This document shows, one piece after another, positions 1-6,144 of a DNA stretch of 8,075 nucleotides. This DNA comes from Janthinobacterium lividum (lineage in GTDB: Bacteria; Pseudomonadota; Gammaproteobacteria; Burkholderiales; Burkholderiaceae_D). The DNA lies in NCBI GenBank assembly GCA_945864765.1, contig CAMBDR010000158.1, positions 1-8,075 of the forward strand, written 5' to 3'. The translations under genes were made by a program, and so were the position numbers. A model generated the notes under the pieces. The model ran no database searches, was not told where the DNA came from, and saw nothing but the letters and a program-made list of their open reading frames with translations. Within the stretch, counting starts at the first letter, position 1. Each line of letters begins with the position of its first letter.

Positions 1-2
1 AT

Positions 3-176
3 TGCCACGGCTTGGCACTGGCGCAAGCGGCTTTGCTGCAATGCAAAAGAAGTGGTGTCGCGCCGGATGTTTTCAATTTTTCCGCCCTGCTGGACAAAGC
101 GGCGAATCTGGCGCAAGGCCAGCAAATTTTGCAACTCATGTGCGACGCGCACTTGCACCCTGATAAAATCACCTAG
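3..176 (+). CDS. 3' end of an unrecognised protein gene (partial)
   Basis: The window opens inside a reading frame beginning at base 3 that ends at a TAG (174-176). The visible 57 residues read like a normal soluble alpha-helical protein, rich in Ala, Leu and Gln, ending in DAHLHPDKIT. Its codon use resembles the genes downstream, and the other two forward frames give implausible proteins rich in Cys, Trp and Arg. I do not recognise the family. The same frame stays open after the TAG for 29 more codons to a TGA at 264-266 and still looks coding, with a charged helix containing KHKRAEQLLEEF. The TAG may therefore be a nonsense change in a longer gene, a sequencing error, or the true stop. No terminator is visible between this end and the parS sites. 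Confidence in the frame is moderate, and there is no basis for a function. Confidence 0.5.
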   Translation, partial: CHGLALAQAALLQCKRSGVAPDVFNFSALLDKAANLAQGQQILQLMCDAHLHPDKIT

Positions 177-274
177 ACCGCCGTGCGCAGCAAACTGCAA
201 CGCGCCAAGCATAAACGGGCTGAGCAATTGCTGGAAGAGTTTTCCCACCTGAGCCAAAAGCGATGATTTCAAAC

Positions 275-307
275 TTATGCACAGGCTTGCCCACAAAGCT
301 ATGCACA
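275..307 (+). repeat. Three DnaA-box-like 9-mers at 12-bp spacing
   Basis: TTATGCACA (275-283) fits the DnaA-box form TTATNCACA. It is followed by TTGCCCACA (287-295) and CTATGCACA (299-307), so the starts are exactly 12 bp apart. The second and third copies are degenerate. Together they look like a small phased DnaA-binding array just before the parS sites, but no perfect TTATCCACA is present here. The role is inferred. Confidence 0.4.
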
Positions 308-323
308 TGTTCCACGTGGAACA
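308..323. promoter_or_regulatory. parS: parS site 1 (ParB centromere)
   Basis: TGTTCCACGTGGAACA is a perfect 16-bp palindrome. It matches the parS sequence bound by chromosomal ParB/Spo0J proteins; the known consensus is close to TGTTYCACGTGRAACA. A matching parB gene lies about 3.8 kb downstream. ParB loads here and spreads to form the partition complex. Confidence 0.93.
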
Positions 324-356
324 ATCCTGAGTCCAGACAGCATTGTTTCTGCCAAT

Positions 357-372
357 TGTTTCACGTGGAACA
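357..372. promoter_or_regulatory. parS: parS site 2 (ParB centromere)
   Basis: TGTTTCACGTGGAACA is a palindrome with one non-complementary base pair, and both halves fit the parS consensus. It starts 49 bp after the start of site 1. It belongs to the same cluster upstream of mnmG. Confidence 0.92.
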
Positions 373-379
373 GTCCCGC

Positions 380-397
380 GTGGACACAGGTGTCCAC
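380..397. repeat. Perfect 8-bp inverted repeat between parS sites
   Basis: GTGGACAC-AG-GTGTCCAC has perfect 8-bp arms and a 2-bp centre, lying midway between parS sites 2 and 3. It does not match the parS core CACGTG. It could be an operator for another DNA-binding protein or a highly degenerate parS relative. No function can be assigned. Confidence 0.5.
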
Positions 398-412
398 CCT
401 ACCAAAGCGGAT

Positions 413-428
413 TGTTTCACGTGGAACA
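413..428. promoter_or_regulatory. parS: parS site 3 (ParB centromere)
   Basis: This site is identical to site 2 (TGTTTCACGTGGAACA) and starts 56 bp after it. Flanking bases extend the symmetry to 410-431 with a single mismatched pair. It is the site closest to the mnmG promoter, whose -35 lies about 40 bp further on, so ParB spreading could affect mnmG transcription. That effect is inference. Confidence 0.92.
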
Positions 429-468
429 ATCACCATGGATACAAGTACCCACCCTCCTAATTTAATCC

Positions 469-498
469 TTCACACCCAGCCCAAAAAACCTCTATAAT
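469..498 (+). promoter_or_regulatory. Sigma-70-type promoter for mnmG
   Basis: A perfect -10 TATAAT (493-498) is preceded by TTCACA (469-474), one mismatch from the -35 consensus, at an 18-bp spacing. The inferred transcription start is near 505, giving a leader of about 35 nt before the mnmG start codon. No other equally good promoter was seen before the downstream genes, so it may drive the whole mnmG-rsmG-parA-parB block. Confidence 0.65.
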
Positions 499-539
499 CC
501 AGCCTCTGTACTTTTTCTTAGCCGTGGATTGGAATTGCG

Positions 540-2504
540 ATGTTTTACCCAACAGAATTTGATGTAATCGTGGTCGGTGGCGGGCATGCCGGAACCGAAG
601 CTGCTTTGGCTTCAGCCCGTATGTGCCAGAAGACTTTGCTGCTCACCCATAATATTGAAACCCTGGGCCAGATGTCATGCAACCCATCCATCGGTGGTAT
701 CGGCAAAGGCCATCTGGTGCGCGAGGTGGACGCCATGGGTGGTGCCATGGCCATTGCCACCGATGAAGCAGGCATCCAGTTTCGCATCTTGAATTCTTCC
801 AAAGGCCCCGCCGTGCGCGCCACCCGCGCTCAGGCAGACCGCATGCTGTACAAGCAAGCCATCCGCTCCCGGCTGGAAAACCAACCCAATCTTTGGCTAT
901 TCCAACAGGCCGTGGATGACCTGATCGTCGAAGGCGATCGCATCGCCGGAGCCGTCACCCAAATCGGCATCCGCTTCAAAGCCCGCGCCGTGGTACTCAC
1001 CGCAGGCACTTTTTTGGATGGCAAAATCCATGTCGGCTTGAATAATTATTCCGCTGGCCGCGCAGGTGATCCACCCGCCATTTCCTTATCCGCCCGTTTG
1101 AAAGAATTCAAACTGCCGCAAGGTCGTTTGAAAACCGGCACCCCACCACGCATTGATGGCCGCAGTATCGACTTCTCCGTCATGCAAGAACAACCGGGCG
1201 ACCTTGATCCGATTCCGGTTTTCTCGGTCATGGGCAATGTCGCCATGCACCCAAAACAATTACCCTGCTGGATCACCCACACCACCGAGCGCACGCATGA
1301 CATCATCCGCGCCGGACTCGATCGCAGCCCGATGTACACGGGCGTGATCGAAGGGGTAGGGCCGCGCTACTGCCCATCGATTGAAGATAAAATCCACCGC
1401 TTCTCGGGCAAGGAATCACACCAAATCTTTTTGGAACCCGAAGGCCTGTTGACCAATGAAATCTACCCGAATGGCATTTCCACCAGCTTGCCGTTTGATG
1501 TGCAACTGGATTTGGTACGCTCGATGCGCGGCATGGAAAACGCGTATATCCTACGCCCCGGCTACGCCATCGAATATGATTACTTCGACCCGCGCGGCTT
1601 AAAAGCGTCACTGGAAACCAAAGTCATCCAGGGTTTGTTTTTTGCCGGCCAAATCAATGGCACCACCGGCTACGAAGAAGCCGCCGCTCAAGGCATGCTG
1701 GCAGGCCTCAACGCTGCGCTGCAAACCCAGGGCAAAGACGCCTGGACGCCCGGCCGCGCGCAAGCTTACCTTGGCGTATTGGTGGATGATTTAATCACCC
1801 AGGGCGTGGCTGAACCTTACCGCATGTTTACCAGCCGCGCCGAGTTTCGCCTCAGCCTGCGGGAAGATAACGCCGACCAACGCCTGACCGAAATTGGCCG
1901 CAAACTCGGTTGCGTGGGTGATGCGCAATGGGCCGTATTTGAAACCAAACGCGAAGCAGTAGAACGGGAACTGCAACGCCTGCGCTCCACCTGGATCAAC
2001 CCGCGCATGTTGGAAGCCGACGAAGCCACCCGCATTTTGGGCAAACCGATTGAACGTGAATATGCGCTGGCCGACCTGTTGGCACGCCCGAATATCAGCT
2101 ATCAAAACCTGATGACCTTAACCGGCAAACAAGGCGAAGCGCTGGCTGGCCCCGGCGTGGCTGAGCTGGACGTGCGTGAGCAGCTTGAAATTCAATTGAA
2201 GTATGCCGGCTATATTGAACGCCAGGCCAAGGAAGTGGAACGTCATGAAAATTTTGAAAATCTGAAATTGCCCGAGAGTTTTAATTTTCTGGAGATTCAG
2301 GCACTCTCGATTGAAGTCCGCCAAAAGCTGGACAAACAACGCCCCGAAACCCTGGGCCAGGCTTCGCGCATTTCCGGCGTGACGCCCGCTGCCATTTCGC
2401 TGCTGTTGGTGCATTTAAAAAAGCGTGGCTTGTATAGCGGTAAAAACGCTGACAGTAAAAACCCAACCAATCAAAAAAACCCAACGGAGACCAGCGATGT
2501 CTGA
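540..2504 (+). CDS. mnmG: MnmG (GidA), tRNA 5-carboxymethylaminomethyluridine synthase subunit
   Basis: MnmG works with MnmE (not in view) in the cytoplasm to add the carboxymethylaminomethyl (or aminomethyl) group to the wobble uridine U34 of certain tRNAs, using FAD, NADH, a folate one-carbon unit and GTP. The 654-residue protein begins MFYPTEFDVI and has the FAD-binding GGGHAG at residues 13-18. It keeps the family signature around CNPSIGGIGKGH (Cys47) and EGVGPRYCPSIEDK (Cys278), the two cysteines known to be needed in the family. FAGQINGTTGYEEAAAQG and a C-terminal ASRISGVTPAAISLLL helical segment are also typical. The usual length is about 630; the surplus is a low-complexity tail after LKKRGL, rich in Lys, Asn, Pro and Thr. 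The start is supported by GGA at 531-533 and by a promoter at 469-498. Its stop overlaps the rsmG start. Identification is essentially certain. Confidence 0.98.
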   Translation: MFYPTEFDVIVVGGGHAGTEAALASARMCQKTLLLTHNIETLGQMSCNPSIGGIGKGHLVREVDAMGGAMAIATDEAGIQFRILNSSKGPAVRATRAQADRMLYKQAIRSRLENQPNLWLFQQAVDDLIVEGDRIAGAVTQIGIRFKARAVVLTAGTFLDGKIHVGLNNYSAGRAGDPPAISLSARLKEFKLPQGRLKTGTPPRIDGRSIDFSVMQEQPGDLDPIPVFSVMGNVAMHPKQLPCWITHTTERTHDIIRAGLDRSPMYTGVIEGVGPRYCPSIEDKIHRFSGKESHQIFLEPEGLLTNEIYPNGISTSLPFDVQLDLVRSMRGMENAYILRPGYAIEYDYFDPRGLKASLETKVIQGLFFAGQINGTTGYEEAAAQGMLAGLNAALQTQGKDAWTPGRAQAYLGVLVDDLITQGVAEPYRMFTSRAEFRLSLREDNADQRLTEIGRKLGCVGDAQWAVFETKREAVERELQRLRSTWINPRMLEADEATRILGKPIEREYALADLLARPNISYQNLMTLTGKQGEALAGPGVAELDVREQLEIQLKYAGYIERQAKEVERHENFENLKLPESFNFLEIQALSIEVRQKLDKQRPETLGQASRISGVTPAAISLLLVHLKKRGLYSGKNADSKNPTNQKNPTETSDV

Positions 2505-3255
2505 CCCGCTATCCAAGTCAATAACTAAGCCAGTAACTAAGCCAGTAACTAAGCCAGTAACTGGGCAACCCACCACCTTGCTACAACAAGGTGTGGCCCA
2601 GTTAGGCCTGACCCTGAGCCTTGAACAATATCATCAATTGATGGATTTTTTAGCTTTGATGAGCAAGTGGAATAAGGTCTATAACCTGACCGCCTTGCGT
2701 GATCCTGACCAAATGATCACCCACCATTTACTCGATACCTTGGCCGCCGCACCCGCGTTTGCCAACGCGCGCCGGGTGCTGGACGTGGGGGCGGGCGGCG
2801 GCGTACCGGGTTTAATTTTGGCCATTGTCTACCCAAAAATAGAATTTCATCTGATCGATATCGTGAATAAAAAAACCGCCTTCCTGACCCAGGCCAAGGT
2901 CGAACTCGGTTTAAAAAACGTGGTGGTTCACACCGGCAGGGTGGAAGCCCTGGGCCGTGCCGAAAAACCCTTGCCGGAACGCTTTGACATTATCACCTCA
3001 CGTGCCTTTGCCGAGCTGGCGGATTTTGTCACCTGGTCTTGCCACTTGCTGAGTGTGGATGGCCAATTCATCGCTCTCAAAGGCGTCTTGCCAGAAAACG
3101 AAATCGCCAAGCTACCCGCACCCTGGCGCGTGCGTGCCACCCAGGCCTTACATGTGCCCGAGCTGAACGCCGAACGCCATTTGATCTGGATTGATCGCAC
3201 CAGCACGCCACTGCCGCGCCAACCAGCCAGCAGCCCAGGCTTAACCCAAAGCTGA
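2497..3255 (+). CDS. rsmG: RsmG (GidB), 16S rRNA (guanine527-N7)-methyltransferase
   Basis: RsmG is a class I SAM-dependent methyltransferase that makes m7G527 in the 530 loop of 16S rRNA; loss of the enzyme in other bacteria gives low-level streptomycin resistance. I choose the start at 2497 because GGAG (2486-2489) sits 7 nt upstream and the ATG overlaps the mnmG stop by 8 bp, which implies translational coupling. The upstream in-frame ATG at 2425 lies deep inside mnmG. The 252-residue product shows NKVYNLTA (59-66), the SAM-binding VLDVGAGGGVPGLILAI (94-110), the acidic LID at 119-121, and the family SRAFAEL near 168-174. The usual length is about 205-215. The extra length comes from an N-terminal TKPV tandem repeat (about 10-22) and a Pro/Ser-rich C-terminal tail after the RHLIWI strand. 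Confidence 0.96.
   Translation: MSDPLSKSITKPVTKPVTKPVTGQPTTLLQQGVAQLGLTLSLEQYHQLMDFLALMSKWNKVYNLTALRDPDQMITHHLLDTLAAAPAFANARRVLDVGAGGGVPGLILAIVYPKIEFHLIDIVNKKTAFLTQAKVELGLKNVVVHTGRVEALGRAEKPLPERFDIITSRAFAELADFVTWSCHLLSVDGQFIALKGVLPENEIAKLPAPWRVRATQALHVPELNAERHLIWIDRTSTPLPRQPASSPGLTQS
2522..2562 (+). repeat. 12-bp tandem repeat in the rsmG 5' end
   Basis: The unit TAACTAAGCCAG occurs three times without error, followed by a partial TAACT. In the rsmG frame it encodes TKPV repeats at about residues 10-22. Because the unit is a multiple of three, copy-number change would keep the frame and only alter the length of a disordered N-terminus. Confidence 0.9.
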
Positions 3256-3265
3256 TACTGCGACT

Positions 3266-3301
3266 GAACCCGAATCCAAATCTGAATCTGAATCCGAATC
3301 T
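3266..3301 (+). repeat. Degenerate 6-bp tandem repeat between rsmG and parA
   Basis: About six tandem copies of a GAATCY-like hexamer (GAACCC, GAATCC, AAATCT, GAATCT, GAATCC, GAATCT) fill nearly half of the 88-bp gap between rsmG and parA. The tract is non-coding on the + strand. It looks like replication slippage; no regulatory function can be shown. Confidence 0.75.
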
Positions 3302-3343
3302 CAATTATAACTTTCAACTCTTCAACCACTTCAATAGAAATCT

Positions 3344-4114
3344 ATGGCTAAAATATTTTGTGTTGCGAATCAAAAAGGCGGGGTCGGCAAGACCACCACC
3401 GCCGTGAATCTTGCCGCTGGTTTAGCCAAGTTGGATCAGCGCGTGTTATTGGTAGACCTCGACCCGCAAGGCAATGCCACCATGGGCGCGGGCATCGCCA
3501 AGGCCAATCTGAAGGCATCGACCTATGAAGTCTTGCTCGGCATGGCCGACATTGCCAGTGCGCGCCAACATGCAGAAAATGGCGGCTTTGATGTCTTACC
3601 CGCCAACCGCGAACTGGCGGGCGCGGAAGTAGAAATGGTGGAATTGGACAAGCGCGAAAAGCGCTTAAAACAAGCGCTGGATGCGGTGGATCAGGATTAC
3701 GAATTTATCCTGATCGATTGCCCACCCGCACTCTCAATGCTGACCCTGAACGGCTTGTGCGCCGCCCATGGTGTGATCATTCCGATGCAGTGCGAATATT
3801 ATGCGCTGGAAGGTTTGTCGGATCTGGTCAACACCATCAAAAAAGTCCATGCCAAACTCAACAACGATTTGAAAATCATTGGCCTGTTGCGCGTCATGTT
3901 TGACCCGCGCATGACTTTATCGCAGCAGGTTTCGGCGCAGTTGGAACAACACTTTGGCGACAAGGTGTTTAGCACCATTATTCCGCGCAATGTGCGGCTG
4001 GCGGAAGCGCCGTCGTATGGCATGCCGGGCGTGTGTTTTGATCCCGCCTCCAAAGGCGCACAAGCGTATATTGCCTTTGGCGCGGAATTGGTTGAACGTA
4101 TCAAAAAAATGTAA
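3344..4114 (+). CDS. parA: ParA (Soj), chromosome-partitioning ATPase
   Basis: ParA is a deviant-Walker ATPase that binds DNA non-specifically as an ATP dimer and is released by ParB, moving the ParB-parS complex and thus the origin region. The 256-residue length is normal for chromosomal Soj/ParA proteins without an N-terminal HTH. The deviant Walker A is KGGVGKTT at residues 11-18, with its signature Lys11. DLDPQGN (38-44) is the A' motif, LIDCPPAL (123-130) the Walker B, and RNVRLAEAPSYG (215-226) the conserved C-terminal block. The start at 3344 gives the standard MAKIFCVANQKGG opening, but no good ribosome-binding site precedes it; only AGAAA is seen, 3 nt away. It follows rsmG after 88 bp containing a hexamer repeat, and parB follows within 20 bp. 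Confidence 0.97.
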   Translation: MAKIFCVANQKGGVGKTTTAVNLAAGLAKLDQRVLLVDLDPQGNATMGAGIAKANLKASTYEVLLGMADIASARQHAENGGFDVLPANRELAGAEVEMVELDKREKRLKQALDAVDQDYEFILIDCPPALSMLTLNGLCAAHGVIIPMQCEYYALEGLSDLVNTIKKVHAKLNNDLKIIGLLRVMFDPRMTLSQQVSAQLEQHFGDKVFSTIIPRNVRLAEAPSYGMPGVCFDPASKGAQAYIAFGAELVERIKKM

Positions 4115-4123
4115 TTTGACTTT

Positions 4124-4135
4124 AGGATGATGATG
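4124..4135 (+). promoter_or_regulatory. Ribosome-binding site and triple ATG deciding the parB start
   Basis: AGG (4124-4126) is followed directly by ATGATGATG, offering three in-frame starts at 4127, 4130 and 4133. Only the third has a workable Shine-Dalgarno spacing (6 nt after AGG), so 4133 is preferred. The alternatives add only one or two Met residues. Confidence 0.6.
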
Positions 4136-5026
4136 GTTACCAAGAAATCAAAAGGATTGGGTCGCGGCCTGGAAGCCCTGTTAGGCGGCTCCAGCGACTT
4201 TAGCGACAGCAGCACTAACGCCCCCTCCAGCTTGCTGATAACGCAGCTACAGGCCGGAAAATACCAACCACGCACCCGCATGGATGAAGAGGCACTCAAT
4301 GAACTGGCCGCATCGATCAAGGCGCAAGGCGTGATGCAACCGATTCTGGTGCGCCCGCTGGGGCAGCAGGGTCAGCAAGGCCAGCATGGTGATGTCACCC
4401 AATATGAAATCATCGCCGGTGAACGGCGTTTCCGCGCCGCGCAAATTGCGGGCCTCGAAACCATACCGGTGCTGGTGCGCGAAGTGGATGACCAGGCCGC
4501 CGCCGCCATGGCCCTGATTGAAAACATCCAGCGCGAAGATTTAAACCCGCTGGAAGAGGCGCAAGGCATACAACGCCTGCTGACCGATTTTGGCTTCACG
4601 CACGAACAGGCGGCCAGCGCGGTAGGGCGCTCGCGCAGTGCGGTATCGAATTTATTGCGCCTCTTGAATTTGGCCAAACCGGTGCAAACCATGCTCATGG
4701 CCAGCGATATCGATATGGGTCACGCCCGGGCGCTGTTGGCAACCGATGCCGCCACCCAAATCAACCTGGCCAACCAGGTGGTAGCCAAACGGCTGTCGGT
4801 GCGCGAGACGGAAAAACTGGTCACGCGTACTCTGGCCGAACCTGCCACCACCAAAGCGCGCGAGAAAGAAAAGTCGCACGATATTACCCGCTTGGAAGAA
4901 GAAATGTCGGATCTGCTAGCCAGCGCTGTTACCTTAAAAATGGGTAGCAAGGGGCGCGGGCAAATGGTGATTGACTTTGCCGACCTCGATATTCTGGATG
5001 GCATTCTGGCGCGCTTACGTGGCTAA
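4133..5026 (+). CDS. parB: ParB (Spo0J), parS-binding CTPase of chromosome segregation
   Basis: ParB binds parS, uses CTP to close as a sliding clamp, spreads along DNA and stimulates ParA. From the chosen start the protein has 297 residues, a normal length. The N-terminus KKSKGLGRGLEALLG is the usual ParA-interacting region. QPRTRMDEEALNELAASI (about 45-62) begins the N-terminal domain; GERRFRAA (96-103) is the CTP-binding/arginine motif and ENIQREDLNP (130-139) the following conserved block. A helix-turn-helix region spans about 151-178 with GRSRSAVSN. The C-terminal dimerisation domain ends in LARLRG. A Gly/Gln-rich insertion (about 77-90, GQQGQQGQHG) lies inside the CTPase domain where relatives have a short turn. 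Its target sites are the three parS copies at 308-428. The gap to parA is only 18 bp, so the pair is an operon. Confidence 0.97.
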   Translation: MVTKKSKGLGRGLEALLGGSSDFSDSSTNAPSSLLITQLQAGKYQPRTRMDEEALNELAASIKAQGVMQPILVRPLGQQGQQGQHGDVTQYEIIAGERRFRAAQIAGLETIPVLVREVDDQAAAAMALIENIQREDLNPLEEAQGIQRLLTDFGFTHEQAASAVGRSRSAVSNLLRLLNLAKPVQTMLMASDIDMGHARALLATDAATQINLANQVVAKRLSVRETEKLVTRTLAEPATTKAREKEKSHDITRLEEEMSDLLASAVTLKMGSKGRGQMVIDFADLDILDGILARLRG

Positions 5027-5062
5027 CATCAAATACACTTTAATTTAGCGAATCGACTACCC

Positions 5063-5926
5063 ATGCACACCATTATTACCAAAACACTGGTTCTACCGCT
5101 GGCCTTTTTGGCCAGCACCAGCTTGGCCGCCACCGAGAGCGAAACCCGCTTGCTCAGTCCCGGCGTGACAAAAATCAACAACAGCAGCGCAATCTCGATT
5201 ACGGTGAAACATCAAACCACGCCATCGATTATTATTCGCGGCGAGAAAGAGCAAATCAGCCACGTCAACATCAAACAAAGCGGCGATACGCTGCAAGTGT
5301 TGCCCACTCCCGATTACAACTTTAAAGACAAAATCGAGATTGAAATCAATCTGCCCGAGATTCAAGAACTCACCCTGGGCAGTAGCGGCAGTGGCAACAT
5401 TGAAGGCTTTCAAGCCAAAGCTTTAAAACTCACGCTCAATGCTTCCGGCTCGGCTAATATGAATGCGCAATTTAGCCAAACCACGGTGGTATTGAATGGT
5501 TCCGGCAGTTTGAATGGCAATTTGCAGACCATTAATAATTTAACATTAAGCATGAACGGCAGCGGCAGCGCCAATATTCAAGCCAATACGCAAAGCAGTA
5601 AAATTGTGCTGACGGGTGCGGGCAGCCTCAATGCGGGCAATTTCAAGGCCAAGGACATCAATTTGGCCATGACTGGCTCCGGTAGTGCCAACCTTGGCGG
5701 CGAAGCGGCCAGCGCCACTATTGCGGTGGCAGGTAGCGGTAGTTTGAATGCGCCCAAATTGCTGGTGAATAATTTGAATTTGAATATGACCGGCACTGGC
5801 GGTGCACAAGCGTATGCCAAAGACAATGCCGATGTCATCGTCAAAGGTGCAGGCTCGGCTACGATTTATGGCAACCCGACGACTCGCAATGCGGTAGCAC
5901 GGGTTGGACGGATTCATTGGCAGTAA
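5063..5926 (+). CDS. Exported DUF2807/GIN-type repeat protein
   Basis: The 287-residue product begins with a clear Sec signal peptide: Lys7, a hydrophobic core LVLPLAFLA (9-17), and cleavage expected after Ala22 or Ala23. The mature protein is probably periplasmic or surface-exposed. An N-terminal beta-rich part (about 40-100) is followed by nine Gly-Ser motifs (GSGSAN, GSGSLN and variants) from about 106 to 270. The second glycines fall at 109, 129, 148, 168, 187, 207, 226, 246 and 264, so spacing alternates 20 and 19. This matches the putative auto-transporter adhesin head GIN domain (DUF2807, PF10988), whose known members form beta-helical folds; no enzyme activity or precise function is established. 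It starts 36 bp after parB with no obvious Shine-Dalgarno and may be read through from the par operon; a strong terminator follows. The usual atp genes found after parB in relatives are absent. Confidence 0.85.
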   Translation: MHTIITKTLVLPLAFLASTSLAATESETRLLSPGVTKINNSSAISITVKHQTTPSIIIRGEKEQISHVNIKQSGDTLQVLPTPDYNFKDKIEIEINLPEIQELTLGSSGSGNIEGFQAKALKLTLNASGSANMNAQFSQTTVVLNGSGSLNGNLQTINNLTLSMNGSGSANIQANTQSSKIVLTGAGSLNAGNFKAKDINLAMTGSGSANLGGEAASATIAVAGSGSLNAPKLLVNNLNLNMTGTGGAQAYAKDNADVIVKGAGSATIYGNPTTRNAVARVGRIHWQ

Positions 5927-5999
5927 AAAATGCTTCAGTTGTGTGGGAGTTTTTGTTCAAATAAAGCAATGTAATTCATTAAAGACCTACTTTAAATAT

Positions 6000-6036
6000 A
6001 AGCCTGACTTGGGAATTGCCATGTCAGGCTTTTTTT
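6000..6036 (+). terminator. Rho-independent terminator after the DUF2807 gene
   Basis: AAGCCTGAC (6000-6008) pairs perfectly with GTCAGGCTT (6023-6031) across a 14-nt loop, giving a GC-rich 8-9 bp stem. It runs straight into seven T residues (6030-6036). It lies 74 bp after the stop codon and would end the mnmG-to-DUF2807 transcription unit just before the origin-like region, insulating it from incoming RNA polymerase. Confidence 0.9.
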
Positions 6037-6095
6037 ATGCCCGTAGATCACTGCCTTACAGGTTTACTTTAAAGATTAAATTATATTTTTAATGA

Positions 6096-6104
6096 TAATA
6101 GTAA
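6096..6104 (+). promoter_or_regulatory. DnaA-trio-like element, module A
   Basis: TAA-TAG-TAA reads as three consecutive TA(G/A) trios, 13 nt to the left of the inverted DnaA box at 6118. The gap contains a GCG core. In known origins, DnaA-trios next to a GC cluster and a box guide DnaA onto single strands to open DNA. With only three trios, the assignment is tentative. Confidence 0.4.
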
Positions 6105-6117
6105 ACGCGATGTTTTC

Positions 6118-6126
6118 TGTGGATAA
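6118..6126 (-). promoter_or_regulatory. Perfect DnaA box (module A, R1-like)
   Basis: TGTGGATAA on the + strand is TTATCCACA on the - strand, the highest-affinity DnaA box. It borders the AT-rich stretch to its left, the same position as box R1 relative to the unwinding element in E. coli oriC. Confidence 0.85.
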
Positions 6127-6144
6127 GTGCTGTTTACCAATATA

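Noticed and set aside
52..460. Two short forward frames (52-252 and 263-460) before mnmG
   Set aside because: The first overlaps a better coding frame and gives a Cys/Trp/Arg-rich product. The second runs through the parS palindromes and repeats HVEQ/TWNN-type residues because of them.
2425..2496. Upstream in-frame start for rsmG at 2425
   Set aside because: It would overlap mnmG by 80 bp and lacks a ribosome-binding site, whereas 2497 has GGAG at good spacing.
5013..5028. TTACGTGGCTAACA at the end of parB as a fourth parS
   Set aside because: It shares only the central ACGTGG; the outer arms do not match and the sequence is explained by the parB C-terminus and stop.
5904..6092. Short frame overlapping the end of the DUF2807 gene
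   Set aside because: It crosses the terminator hairpin at 6000-6036, has no ribosome-binding site, and its product resembles no protein I know.
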